Shown here piece by piece: positions 32,475 through 39,934 of a stretch of DNA of 39,934 nt (the first letter of the stretch is position 1; the number at the start of each line of letters is the position of its first letter). The stretch is from a bacterium D16-51 (lineage in GTDB: Bacteria; Bacillota; Clostridia; Lachnospirales; Lachnospiraceae). The stretch is taken from assembly GCA_003612285.1 (NCBI GenBank), contig RAYE01000054.1, positions 1 through 39,934 on the forward strand, in the 5' to 3' direction. Under the pieces are notes generated by a model. It worked only from the letters and a program-made list of their open reading frames with translations. It was not told the DNA's origin and searched no databases. The translations under genes and the position numbers were made by a program.

Positions 32475-34043
32475 ATGAATATGAAAAGAATACTGTTAGC
32501 GGGAATTTTAGTGATAGCTTTTGGCATATGCGGATGTGGAAACAAGGAAAAAATAGATTCTAACGAGGAATTTTCGGCGGAAAGTATTTCAGAAATTGTA
32601 TTGGATATTTCCTCTTGGAATTTAAAAGTGATGGCTTCCAGTGATGACAAAGTACACATAGCCTGCGAGGGAAAAGTCGAAGATGACCGTGATATGCAGG
32701 TTGTGCAGAAAGACGGAAAACTAATGGTACAGCAGGATGATGATACGGACAAAAATCTGGCGGAGCAATTCTCATTTGGCGAAACAGGGAAGATAATATT
32801 GTATATTCCTAAAGATAATGCTATTTCATTAGCCATTAACAATGGTTCGGGAGAGATGGAGTTGGAAGCGGTCAGCATTTCCACTTTGTCCTTGAACAAC
32901 CAGTCTGGCTATGTAACGATGTCTGATTTCATAGCTGAAAGTGCAAAAATAAAATCTCTTTCAGGCGATATTAAAATAACAGACGCTTCATGTACGGATT
33001 CTAATATAAATACAGAATCCGCATATGTTACCATGAAAAATACAGTTATTGGAAAGACCGCTGTTTCGACAGATTCTGGCGAAGTGAATATAAGCAACAT
33101 AAACGGCTATGATTCCCTGTCTGTAGAAACGGGTTCGGGAGATATATCATTGACCCATGAAGCGATGCCAGATAATTTATCCTGCCATATCGGCAAGAGC
33201 TGGCTCATGTTAAAGCTCTGCCTTTGCGTGTCGCAGGGAATCCCATTATGGGATATGCCGACACAGGAGGGCGACGTGCTTTACCTCTGCCTTGAGGATA
33301 CCTTCTGCCGCATACAGGACAGATTGTTCCGTTTGACGGACGAAGCAAGCGGGCGGCTTCATTTTGCAGTGGCAAGCGATAAGCTGTCAGACGGTCTTAT
33401 CGTGCAGTTGGAGGATTATCTGAAAGAATACCCCGACAGCAGGCTCATTGTGATTGACACCTTGCAGAAAGTCCGCACCGCATCCAAAGACAACGCCTAT
33501 GCAAGCGATTACGGAGACATCTCCCTTATCAAAGACTTTGCCGACAGGCATTCTCTGGCGGTCATCGTCGTACACCACATCCGAAAGCAGAATGACAGCG
33601 ACGTGTTCAACAAAGTTTCTGGCACGACGGGATTGACGGGGAGTGCGGACGCAACCTTTGTTCTGGAACAGGAAAGCCGTGTGTCCAATGCTGCCAAGCT
33701 GTATGTGACGGGCGGGGACACGCCCTATCAGGAGTTTACGCTCCGTTTCCATGATTGCAGTTGGGAACTGGTGGAGAGGAAAGAGCAGGAACAGCTTGCT
33801 AAAGAAGCGATACCAGGCGTTCTTTTTCGGTTAGTGGATTTTATGCAGGGCAGAGAGGAATGGACTGGAACGGCAACGGAGCTTTTGGACGCTCTGGGGG
33901 AAACAGAAACAGCGGCGAATGTCTTGACAAAGTGGATGAATGAGTACCGCCTTGACTTCCTGCTTGAAAACCATATCCGTTATGATTTCAGCCGCAGGAG
34001 TAGCGGGCGGATGATTTCCCTTGCTGTTGCCACCGACATTTAA
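32475..34043 (+). CDS. Chimeric frame: truncated DUF4097 lipoprotein fused to mobile-element ATPase
   Basis: One open frame of 522 codons made of two unrelated parts. Residues 1-237 are a lipoprotein (lipobox ending at C21, ICGC) with DUF4097-type beta-helix repeats (EIVLDISSWNLKV, INNGSGEMELE, SGDIKITD, TGSGDISL), normally the last gene of such two-component/ABC operons and about 60-100 residues longer. From residue about 238 the frame becomes a RecA-fold ATPase that starts in the middle of Walker A (IGKSWLML). The junction is at about 33180-33190. Expression would tether an ATPase fragment to the outside of the membrane, so this is probably non-functional as a whole, although the lipoprotein part may still fold. 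Confidence 0.85.
   Translation: MNMKRILLAGILVIAFGICGCGNKEKIDSNEEFSAESISEIVLDISSWNLKVMASSDDKVHIACEGKVEDDRDMQVVQKDGKLMVQQDDDTDKNLAEQFSFGETGKIILYIPKDNAISLAINNGSGEMELEAVSISTLSLNNQSGYVTMSDFIAESAKIKSLSGDIKITDASCTDSNINTESAYVTMKNTVIGKTAVSTDSGEVNISNINGYDSLSVETGSGDISLTHEAMPDNLSCHIGKSWLMLKLCLCVSQGIPLWDMPTQEGDVLYLCLEDTFCRIQDRLFRLTDEASGRLHFAVASDKLSDGLIVQLEDYLKEYPDSRLIVIDTLQKVRTASKDNAYASDYGDISLIKDFADRHSLAVIVVHHIRKQNDSDVFNKVSGTTGLTGSADATFVLEQESRVSNAAKLYVTGGDTPYQEFTLRFHDCSWELVERKEQEQLAKEAIPGVLFRLVDFMQGREEWTGTATELLDALGETETAANVLTKWMNEYRLDFLLENHIRYDFSRRSSGRMISLAVATDI
33187..34043 (+). pseudogene. RepA/RecA-fold ATPase of an ICE, N-terminally truncated
   Basis: The frame has IGKSWLMLKLCLCVSQGIPL, GDVLYLCLEDTFCRIQDRL, RLIVIDTLQKVRT (Walker B), IVVHHIRKQ and TGLTGSADATFVLE. 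This is the AAA/RepA-like ATPase of Tn1549-type conjugative elements. The first residues of Walker A (Gly-x-x-x) and all upstream sequence are gone; about 280 residues remain. Confidence 0.8.
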
Positions 34044-34049
34044 ACCTAT

Positions 34050-34340
34050 GTGACATCGGCGGCTCTGCCCTATTTAAAAGGAGCTGTCGCTTACAAGGTT
34101 GATCTTGGTGCAGATGCCCGCGGTAATCTTATCCGTATTGACAATGCTCTGGACAAAATGCCTGAAAGTTTGGAAAACTACAAAACCAAGCTGGCTAATC
34201 TCTTACAGCAGCAGGAGGCAGCAAAAGCAGAAGTCGGCAAACCGTTCCCGCAGGAGGAAGAACTGCAACAAAAATCCGCACGTTTGGCAGAACTGGATGC
34301 AGAACTTAACATCGGTGGGAAACAACCGGAAACAGCGTAA
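34050..34340 (+). pseudogene. C-terminal fragment of an ICE methylase/helicase protein
   Basis: About 96 codons with VDLGADARGNLIRIDNALDK, EVGKPFPQEEELQQKSARL and AELDAELNIGG. In Tn1549-type elements this sequence closes a very large SNF2-helicase/N6-methylase protein. Here it has no start of its own (GTG 34050 is fortuitous) and follows the ATPase fragment after 6 bp. Confidence 0.7.
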
Positions 34341-34472
34341 CGGAGTGTATGGGCAGTGGCGGCGAAAGCCGCCACCCTGCTGGTTACTGTGTCTGGAAAT
34401 ACACACAAAAAAGGCAATAGTAAAATGCGTAAACATATGGTATGATAATAATGAAAGGAAGGCGGTATCGTT

Positions 34473-35202
34473 ATGTATAAGTTTAAACCTCTGAACGACT
34501 TTATTTTTGGGAAGACTTTCGGTGAAAAAGGCGATGAAGAGTAGCTCCTGTCTCTGCTGAACGCGATATTGGCAAAGACAAAACATAAGAAGCTTGTTAA
34601 GATCGAAATTGTGGAACACCAGATATTCACGGCAGAGATTGTCGGTGACAAAACAAGTATCCTTGATATCCGTGCAGTAGCCGAGGGCGGCACGAGGATT
34701 AACATTGAAGTTCAGCTACGTGATTATGGGAACATGGACAGAAGAAGCCTTTTCTATTGGAGCAGGGAGTTCGCAGGCGGCCTAGCGAAAGGCGAGGACT
34801 ATAGTCTGCTGTCCAATGTGATTGCGATCAACATCGTAAATTTTGAGGCTGTGGCAGTGGATGATTTCCATACCGTGTTCCATCTCTGGGAGGATACCCA
34901 CAGGGACTGCCTTCTGACGGACGCACTGGAAATCCACTTCATTGACATGGAGAAGTTCAAGGCCCTGCCGGACAAGGACATTAAGAACAATCCCCTCCAC
35001 CGTTGGCTTACCTTTTTTGACCAGAACGTTTCAGATGATACGCTAAAGGAGTTGATGGTTATGGATACAGCGATTTATAAGGCAAATGAAAAAATGGAAT
35101 TTCTGGCGAATGACAAAGAAGTGCTGCGGCTTTACCATTTGCGTGAGATGGCACAGATTGACTACGGCAGTGGTATGAGGAAAGCGAAGGATGAAGGCCG
35201 CA
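34473..35202 (+). pseudogene. Rpn-family PD-(D/E)XK nuclease, stop codon and truncated end
   Basis: ATG 34473 with AAGGAAGG upstream begins MYKFKPLNDFIFGKTFGEKG, typical of the Rpn/PD-(D/E)XK transposase-like family. A TAG at 34542-34544 interrupts codon 24, after which the frame continues LLSLLNAILAK, SILDIRAVAEGGTRINIEVQ (nuclease core D...E-x-Q) and DNKEVLRLYHL-like sequence. The end is replaced after MRKAKDEGR by foreign sequence at about 35200. Rpn proteins are linked to recombination and, recently, phage defence. This copy is inactive unless translation restarts. Confidence 0.8.
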
Positions 35203-35856
35203 CAGCCTGCCCACCAAATGGCAGATACACATCAAAGGCCAGTCGCTGTACAGCAGACAAAGCCTGCCCCGTCAGCAACAGCCCCTGCTTCAGATGAAAA
35301 GCCTGCTGTGAAATCTCCCTCTCCATCACAGACAAACACCACAAGGCAGGAGCCGACAGCCTCTGTTTCGGCCAGCACGCCGCCTGTAGCGCCGCAAAAA
35401 GAGCTGGTGCTTGACATGTCCTCTGACTCTGCTGCTCCCGTCCAAGACGACACTGAAAGGCGCAAAGCACACGGAGCGGCAGAAGCAAAACGCAAAGCGG
35501 AGTGGGAAGCCAGGCAGCTTGAAAAGAAGCAGGTAGAGGAAGCCGCTATCCAAAAGCTCAACGATATGAGCGACGAGGATGCTATCGCTGTCGCCGTGAA
35601 GCGTATCCGCACAGAAACGGAACGTCTTACTCGGCGCAGCATGAAGGGGTGCGTTTCTGAGCATATCCAGGAACTGTGCCGCAAAGATACGGAGTTTGCC
35701 CGAAAAACCATGCACCCACGCAAAAGCATGGTGAAATGCTTCAAGTATATCACTCGTATGGCCAGGGATTACGTTAAACAGGAAATGGAAGATATGGATA
35801 TTCAGCCAGACGGGGGCTGCGATGTCCCAGATGGGCTCTGTTGCCTATGCGGATGA
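35191..35856 (+). pseudogene. PcfK-like / AcrIIA9-family protein, C-terminally truncated
   Basis: The frame has a Pro/Ala/Thr-rich N-terminal part, then AVAVKRIRTETERLTRRSMK, HIQELCRKDTEFARKTMHP, RKSMVKCFKYITRMARDYVK and CDVPDGLC. This is the PcfK domain of conjugative elements, whose family includes the Cas9 inhibitor AcrIIA9. Family members continue past CDVPDGLC; here the frame shifts into unrelated sequence after about 35845. The ATG 35191 lies in the end of the Rpn fragment, so the N-terminus is also a junction. Confidence 0.75.
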
Positions 35857-36135
35857 CTGGATGGAACTGGTAAGCCTTACGGTTGACGGCTATCCATGTC
35901 TGGATAAAAAAGATTACACCGCAAACCTGCATCAGTATATTGCGGATAAAAAGGCTCTGATATTGCGGGATGACGATATGGCTATTGGCGTGATGGGATT
36001 TTCGCCCGACACAGGCAGCATAGACTTTCTGGCTGTCCATCCGCAGTATCGGCATCTCGGCATTACAAAGCTGTTCCTTGATAAGCTGGCGGAGGAATTG
36101 CTTTGTGGGAAAGAGATTACCTTGACAACATTCGC
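35842..36135 (+). pseudogene. GNAT acetyltransferase fragment
   Basis: Encodes DDWMELVSLTVDGYPCLDKK, DMAIGVMGFSPDTGSIDFLA, VHPQYRHLGITKLFLDKLAE and EITLTTF, the central GNAT fold with the acetyl-CoA loop partly conserved (HPQYRHLGI). The first dozen residues and the C-terminal 50 or so are missing. It joins the PcfK-like piece at the left and the MATE piece at the right without spacer. Confidence 0.75.
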
Positions 36136-36136
36136 A

Positions 36137-36517
36137 GTTTCTTTTAACAACGCTTTATATTGGCTTTTCTATGGGAACAGCCCCCGTCGTAAGCTACAAT
36201 TATGGAAGTGGGAATGTAAAACAGCTAAAAAGGACAGTCCGTATTTGTTTCAGCTTTATAGTGGGGATTTCCATATTTTTATTTTCCCTGTTTGGCGGAG
36301 AAAGTATTGCAAAGGTATTTGCAGAGAACAATAGGAATGTTTTTGAAATTACAAAGAATGGATTTAGCATTTTTTCATTCAGCTTTCTGTTCTCTGGGTG
36401 CAATATTTTTCTTCTGCATTATTTACGGCATTATCCAATGGGAAAGCATCTGCAGCCATATCTTTCCTGCGGACGTTTGGATTTATTATGGTGTTCCTTT
36501 TGGCATGCAGCAGGTAA
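36137..36517 (+). pseudogene. MATE-family efflux protein fragment with frameshift
   Basis: One frame reads YIGFSMGTAPVVSYNYGSGN and FSIFSFSFLFSGCNIFL. The same protein continues in another frame as LFTALSNGKASAAISFLRTF and GFIMVFLLACSR. A one-base deletion near 36412 explains the shift. The N-terminal half of the transporter is absent, so this is a relic. Confidence 0.75.
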
Positions 36518-36589
36518 CAAGGCATCCGGTGCCAAATGGCAGGGGAGGTAATGTAGGGGAAATATTTTCTGTTGGTGCATAAAATTTGA

Positions 36590-36618
36590 TTGACACCGTA
36601 TGTGACACCACTTATAAT
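36590..36618 (+). promoter_or_regulatory. Consensus promoter of the hicAB locus
   Basis: TTGACA (36590-36595), 17-bp spacer, TATAAT (36613-36618): a perfect sigma-A match and the strongest promoter visible in the window. Confidence 0.85.
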
Positions 36619-36659
36619 GATGATAGGGAGGTAAATGTGAAAAATAAATTTTCACATTA

Positions 36660-36685
36660 CAAATTTGTGCTGGCGCTCAAATTTG
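36660..36685. promoter_or_regulatory. Paired CAAATTTG palindromes, candidate HicB operator
   Basis: The 8-bp palindrome CAAATTTG occurs at 36660-36667 and 36678-36685, 18 bp apart, between the promoter and hicA. A ribbon-helix-helix HicB could bind them for autorepression. A short hairpin GTGAAAA/TTTTCAC (36638-36654) precedes them. Confidence 0.4.
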
Positions 36686-36766
36686 CAGGTATTCTACAGC
36701 ATGGGAGATTATGATAATGTCAAAATGGGATAAACTATTAAAAAGATAGGCTCTTTGTCAAAGGAT

Positions 36767-36970
36767 ATGCGTTTTAACGAACTGCGTAAAGTGCTGGAAA
36801 GTTACGGCTATGAAATGCATCAGCCGAAAGGGGGCAGCAGCCATTGTACCTTCCGGAAAGAGGGATGCAGGCCGGTTACCATTCCAAGGCATGAGCCGGT
36901 AAAGAAAATATATGTGGAAATGGTTAAGGAGGTAATAGAGAGAGAGGTGGATACGGATGACGCTGAATGA
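36767..36970 (+). CDS. hicA: HicA-type mRNA interferase toxin, 5' frameshift
   Basis: The HicA fold (YcfA family, double-stranded-RNA-binding-like) is complete from MRFNELRKVLESYGYEMHQP through the catalytic SSHCTFRKEG to TIPRHEPVKK. The original start is probably ATG 36717 (MSKWDKLLKR), whose frame hits TAG at 36747; one A seems lost there, shifting the rest. The remaining starts, TTG 36755 or ATG 36767, have only AAAGG nearby, so expression may be weak. It overlaps hicB by 14 bp. Confidence 0.8.
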   Translation: MRFNELRKVLESYGYEMHQPKGGSSHCTFRKEGCRPVTIPRHEPVKKIYVEMVKEVIEREVDTDDAE

Positions 36971-37319
36971 ATATATGGAACTGCCTTACCGCATGGAGGT
37001 TGTGCCTGATAAGGAAGAAGGCGGTTATGCCGTGACATTCCCGGAACTGCCGGGGTGCATGACCTGCGGGGAAACCCTTGAATCAGCAGTAAGCAATGCG
37101 GAGGACGCAAAAAAAGAGTGGCTTATGGCTGCATTGGAAGAAGGGCAGGAGATCCCGGTGCTGGACAGCCTGGATGATTACTCCGGGCAGTTTAAGCTGC
37201 GGATTCCCAAAAGTCTGCACCGTCAGCTTTCCGAACAATCCAAACGGGAAGGGATCAGCATGAACCAGTATTGCTTATATCTTTTATCCAGAAATGACGC
37301 AATACATTCGCAGGGGTAG
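36957..37319 (+). CDS. hicB: HicB antitoxin
   Basis: A 120-residue antitoxin. Residues about 10-60 are the degraded RNase-H-like HicB fold (YAVTFPELPGCMTCGETLES and a following helix). Residues about 85-115 form a ribbon-helix-helix DNA-binding part (FKLRIPKSLHRQLSEQSKRE, GISMNQYCLYLL). It neutralises HicA and probably represses the promoter at 36590. GGAGGTAATAGAGAG lies upstream inside hicA. The gene is intact, unlike hicA's 5' end. Confidence 0.92.
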   Translation: MTLNEYMELPYRMEVVPDKEEGGYAVTFPELPGCMTCGETLESAVSNAEDAKKEWLMAALEEGQEIPVLDSLDDYSGQFKLRIPKSLHRQLSEQSKREGISMNQYCLYLLSRNDAIHSQG

Positions 37320-37352
37320 GGAATTACAATAGAATAACAGAATGACGGATGG

Positions 37353-37388
37353 AAGCATCTAAGCCTTATTGGGTTTGGGTGCTTTTTT
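37353..37388 (+). terminator. Terminator of hicAB
   Basis: AAGCATCTAAGCC (37353-37365) pairs with GGTTTGGGTGCTT (37372-37384) with mismatches, followed by TTTT. The stretch 37389-37623 shows no gene. Confidence 0.65.
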
Positions 37389-37623
37389 CATGGAAAAATG
37401 GAGATAGCAGGTTTGTGTCTGTACTGCGGCACAAATTTGTATTCATGCGTATAGCCAATGCCAATGATACTGACTGTGCGGAACTGAGACATTAGAGCAG
37501 TGCAGAAAAGAGGCAGATTATGAAAATACGGGATATGATACTCGTCATACAGAACAGTAAGGGTAAAAGGCAGTAATGAAGGAAGTAGAGAAAAGTAGAT
37601 AGGAAATGCCATGTTTCAGGGAG

Positions 37624-37650
37624 GGGTATGTGTGACAGCATACCCTTTTT
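37624..37650 (+). terminator. Terminator-like hairpin beside the group II intron
   Basis: GGGTATG (37624-37630) and CATACCC (37639-37645), then TTTTT. The group II intron fragment begins four bases later. Confidence 0.75.
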
Positions 37651-37653
37651 GTT

Positions 37654-38043
37654 GTGCGCCCAGTATGGGCGCAATCTAATCGGCGAAAGTCCGTAACATG
37701 CCCTGGTAGTGGGAAGTGTATAGCCAAGAGCAAGGGTGTCTATCGTGAGGTGGAATCTAAAGAAAGCTGGAGGCAAAACTCTGGTCTGGCGAACAGAAAT
37801 CACATCAGGCTACAATTAGGGATAAGGCTGCAATACAAGTCGAAGTCCAATAACTACCCGGAACTAATTGTGGTAAATGTGGCGGATGGATGGAGTGAAA
37901 GATTGCGTTCTTACCTGGGGAGGTCTCGTCAGCGGATGGAATTACATCAACAAATGCAGGGGAAATCCGTAGTAACAACGAATGGCGAGAAGTCAGCAGA
38001 GGTCATAGTACCATTGTGGCTCCGGAAACGGAACAATCAGTAG
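37654..38043 (+). mobile_element. Group II intron, 5' fragment
   Basis: Starts with GTGCGCCCAGTATGGGCGC, the conserved group II 5' end with a first stem GCGCCCA/TGGGCGC. It continues through domain I-like segments (CGAAAGTCCG, CATGCCCTGGTAGTGGGAAG, GTCCAATAACTACCCGG, GAGGTCTCG, AAGTCAGCAGAGGTCATAGT). No maturase/reverse-transcriptase gene, domain V or 3' end follows; by about 38043 the similarity stops. It is therefore a truncated, non-mobile copy. An open frame within it is not a gene. Confidence 0.8.
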
Positions 38044-38086
38044 AAGATATGGTTACAGAGGTGTGCTTTCCTGTAAAACCATTATG

Positions 38087-38120
38087 AAAAAAGATGCTGC
38101 AATTTAGCGGCATCTTTTTT
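38087..38120. terminator. Hairpin with A/T flanks
   Basis: AAAAAAGATGCTGC (38087-38100) and GCGGCATCTTTTTT (38107-38120) form a stem with one G-T pair. It can act as terminator in both directions and closes the truncated transposase gene on the minus strand. Confidence 0.7.
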
Positions 38121-38127
38121 CCCGATA

Positions 38128-39339
38128 TCACTTGACTCTCGGACAATAAAGATAAAACATCCTGTCACAGGAAGATTCCGTACAAGGGTCTTCACAATGG
38201 CATACACGTTTTGGTTTCTTTGTAAGTTTGTCCCATTCACATTTCATTTTGGGGCATATAAACTTCATGGCAGGGAGACCGCAGCGCAGATGGGGTTTGC
38301 TCCCTTCCCGTTTCATCGGAGGGGAAGGGTTCTTTGGATAGCAGGGAATACCATTCTCATTTAAGGGACAGCCAGCTTCCGAAAGAGAAATTCTTCCGTT
38401 AAGCGGAATATATGCTTTCTCAATGGATGTTTCATGAAGCAGGTATTTATAAATTTCGATGGAACCGAAAGCGGCATCTCCGAGAAAAATTTTCGGATTG
38501 ATAAGCGGATGTTTTTGAAGGAAATCTTTTAATACAGGTATTAGTGCTTTAGAATCCGCAAGGCTTTTATCCTCATCCGGGGAGTCGGATTTCTTTTAAG
38601 CCACAATGTCAGGGTGTGCTTCAAGAAAGTTTTTATTATAAAAGGTGATGTCCCTGGCAATGCCAGGCCCGTTTGTGATGGTACCAAATTTATAGGCATA
38701 ACAGAAATGGCCATTAATGTACATCTGCTGGACAGCCGGGTTAGCGGCCGCGTGGGAAGGCATGGAGCCATAAGCAGCTTTATAAGGATCATAGGAATCA
38801 TCAAGGTTATGTGCTTTCTTAAAGGTTTTCAGCTGCCTGATGATACGGCTGGCATATTTGGGATTATTTTCAGCCACCCATGCTTCAATACCAGAAGTAT
38901 CAAACAAAACCATGGCAGTCTTGTCAGCATCAATCCGCTGGCATACTGGTTCGGTCAGGCCGGCAAGATGACCGGACATGGATTGCAGGTCCAATAAGAA
39001 ATCCTGTTTGAAGCGGGTGAATTCAGAAGCATCCGGGACAGCATCAAATCCGCAGAAATCCCGTAATTCCTGGGAGTATTTAAGAAAAACAATCAGGAGG
39101 GATGTTGTTGGGATCGAAAAAACAAGCTGTAATAACAGAGCCTTGAGCATCGGATAGGGAAGATGCCTGCGGGGTCTGCCTGTGGCAGCGTGGAAATGTA
39201 AGACAAAAGACGCCGGGACAATTTCATCAGGGACAATAGTATTTTCAAGAAGTTCAAGGAATTCATATTTATCGTTATCGAATTTATTTTGGCAGTCGAT
39301 AAAAGTATCTTTTAAAGAAAGCTGTTTGTATGTTATCAT
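38128..39339 (-). pseudogene. DDE transposase, internal stop and truncated C-terminus
   Basis: An IS transposase of the DUF772/InsH-N type. From ATG 39339 it reads MITYKQLSLKDTFIDCQNKF, VLHFHAATGRPRRHLPYPM and the first catalytic Asp in VLFDTSGIEAW. A TAA at 38596-38598 follows HPDIVA, where relatives have a Glu codon, so a single G-to-T change is likely. The same frame continues with DSPDEDKSLADSKALIPVL, the second Asp in KIFLGDAAF, and RMFYLYCPRVK. It ends about 100 residues short and lacks the final catalytic Glu. Confidence 0.85.
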
Positions 39340-39341
39340 AT

Positions 39342-39671
39342 AAACAGCAGTACAGGTACAGTGGGAAACTGCTTGGATTAAAGGCTCTGGCAAGATATAT
39401 GCAGATCGGCCAGGCCCGCGACATCCCTGGCTCTGTGTCCGTATACACCCCAAAATACAATATCGCTGCAAAACTGGTGTTTGTCCGCAGCCGGAACAAA
39501 AAAGATGAATATATCGTCCTGCTTTCAACAGACTGCAGCCTGTCCGCTGGCGAAATTGTAAGGCGTTATGGAAACCGCCGGCCGATCGAATGCTGTCTTA
39601 AAGTCTGCAAATCGCTTTTGAAACCCGGGAAGGAATTCCACGGGGTAAGCTGTGACCCGACTGTAAGCTAA
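39342..39671 (+). pseudogene. IS4-family transposase fragment
   Basis: About 105 codons with YRYSGKLLGLKALARYM, KLVFVRSRNKKDEYIVLLST, the Glu-containing IVRRYGNRRPIECCLKVCKS and KPGKEFHGVSCD. This is the C-terminal catalytic part of an IS4-type DDE enzyme (Y-x-R-x-x-I-E signature). Both ends are missing. It starts beside the 5' end of the minus-strand transposase and runs into the 95-bp repeat array. Confidence 0.75.
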
Positions 39672-39934
39672 GCTATATTATGAAAAGCAAAAACGGCTTT
39701 TCATAATCAGATTTGCGGCACAAAAGCATGTGCCTTTTATCAGAACAAAAAAGCAAGTTCTGATAAGCTATATTATGAAAAGCAAAAACGGCTTTTCATA
39801 ATCAGATTTGCGGCACAAAAGCATGTGCCTTTTATCAGAACAAAAAAGCAAGTTCTGATAAGCTATATTATGAAAAGCAAAAACGGCTTTTCATAATCAG
39901 ATTTGCGGCACAAAAGCATGTGCCTTTTATCAGA
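39671..39934. repeat. Tandem array of 95-bp units, three hairpins each
   Basis: Units begin at 39671, 39766 and 39861, exactly 95 bp apart and identical as far as the window goes; the third is cut by the window end. Each unit has three palindromes in a row: TTATGAAAAGC/GGCTTTTCATAA, GGCAC/GTGCC and ATCAGAAC/GTTCTGAT. Every loop is A-rich (AAAAAC, AAAAGCAT, AAAAAAGCAA). There is no open frame and no unique spacer, so this is not a CRISPR array. Confidence 0.95.

Noticed and set aside
36292-36582. Separate 96-codon gene
   Set aside because: It overlaps the MATE fragment in another frame; the MATE reading with one base lost explains the DNA better.
37654-38043. 129-codon open frame over the intron fragment
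   Set aside because: The DNA matches group II intron RNA domains, so the frame is incidental.
39671-39934. CRISPR array
   Set aside because: The whole 95-bp unit repeats without unique spacers, and the unit consists of hairpins; it is a tandem satellite.

Overview
The window looks like a chromosome segment of a gut Firmicute of the class Clostridia, most likely Lachnospiraceae. The basis is gene content (GH42 and GH36 sugar enzymes, a thiSGHE cluster, a fused chorismate mutase/prephenate dehydratase), strong AGGAGG-type ribosome sites, and relics of the TnpV and Tn1549-type conjugative elements common in that family. The species cannot be named from the sequence alone.

Region 1 (1-22615) is mostly ordinary chromosome. 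uvrB is followed by a GH42 beta-galactosidase. A helix-turn-helix regulator with a GyrI-like C-terminus comes next. A metal-flavoured envelope module follows: a secreted His-rich peptide, an intrinsic terminator, an ECF sigma factor and an RsgI-type anti-sigma protein with a His-rich tail. An AraC regulator diverges from an alpha-galactoside operon of binding protein, two permeases and a GH36 alpha-galactosidase, with no ATPase of its own. A tandem hemerythrin and a YczE-like membrane protein form a two-gene minus-strand unit. A short divergent cis-prenyltransferase, thiS-thiG-thiH-thiE, pheA and rlmD complete the region. Palindromic intergenic repeats are frequent.

Region 2 (22616-26828) is an AT-rich island directly after rlmD. 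It holds a tyrosine-integrase-like protein without the usual catalytic residues, a membrane-anchored coiled-coil protein, a TIR-domain protein and a RhuM-family protein, all in one direction. A detached copy of the C-terminal extension that many clostridial RlmD proteins carry lies on its far side. This is the best candidate for an undescribed (perhaps anti-phage) system.

Region 3 (26829-39934) is accessory DNA in decay. It contains a candidate structured RNA, a 53-residue gene, a small XRE regulator diverging from a secreted protein with a structured leader, and a TnpV remnant. An intact bacitracin/lantibiotic-resistance-type module follows (HTH protein, response regulator, histidine kinase, ABC ATPase, permease). 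Its last gene, a DUF4097 lipoprotein, is fused in frame to a truncated mobile-element ATPase. A chain of truncated fragments comes next: ICE methylase/helicase tail, Rpn nuclease with a stop codon, PcfK/AcrIIA9-like, GNAT and a frameshifted MATE. After these lie a hicAB toxin-antitoxin locus with a 5' frameshift in hicA, the 5' part of a group II intron and two broken transposases. The window ends in a tandem array of 95-bp units, each holding three hairpins.
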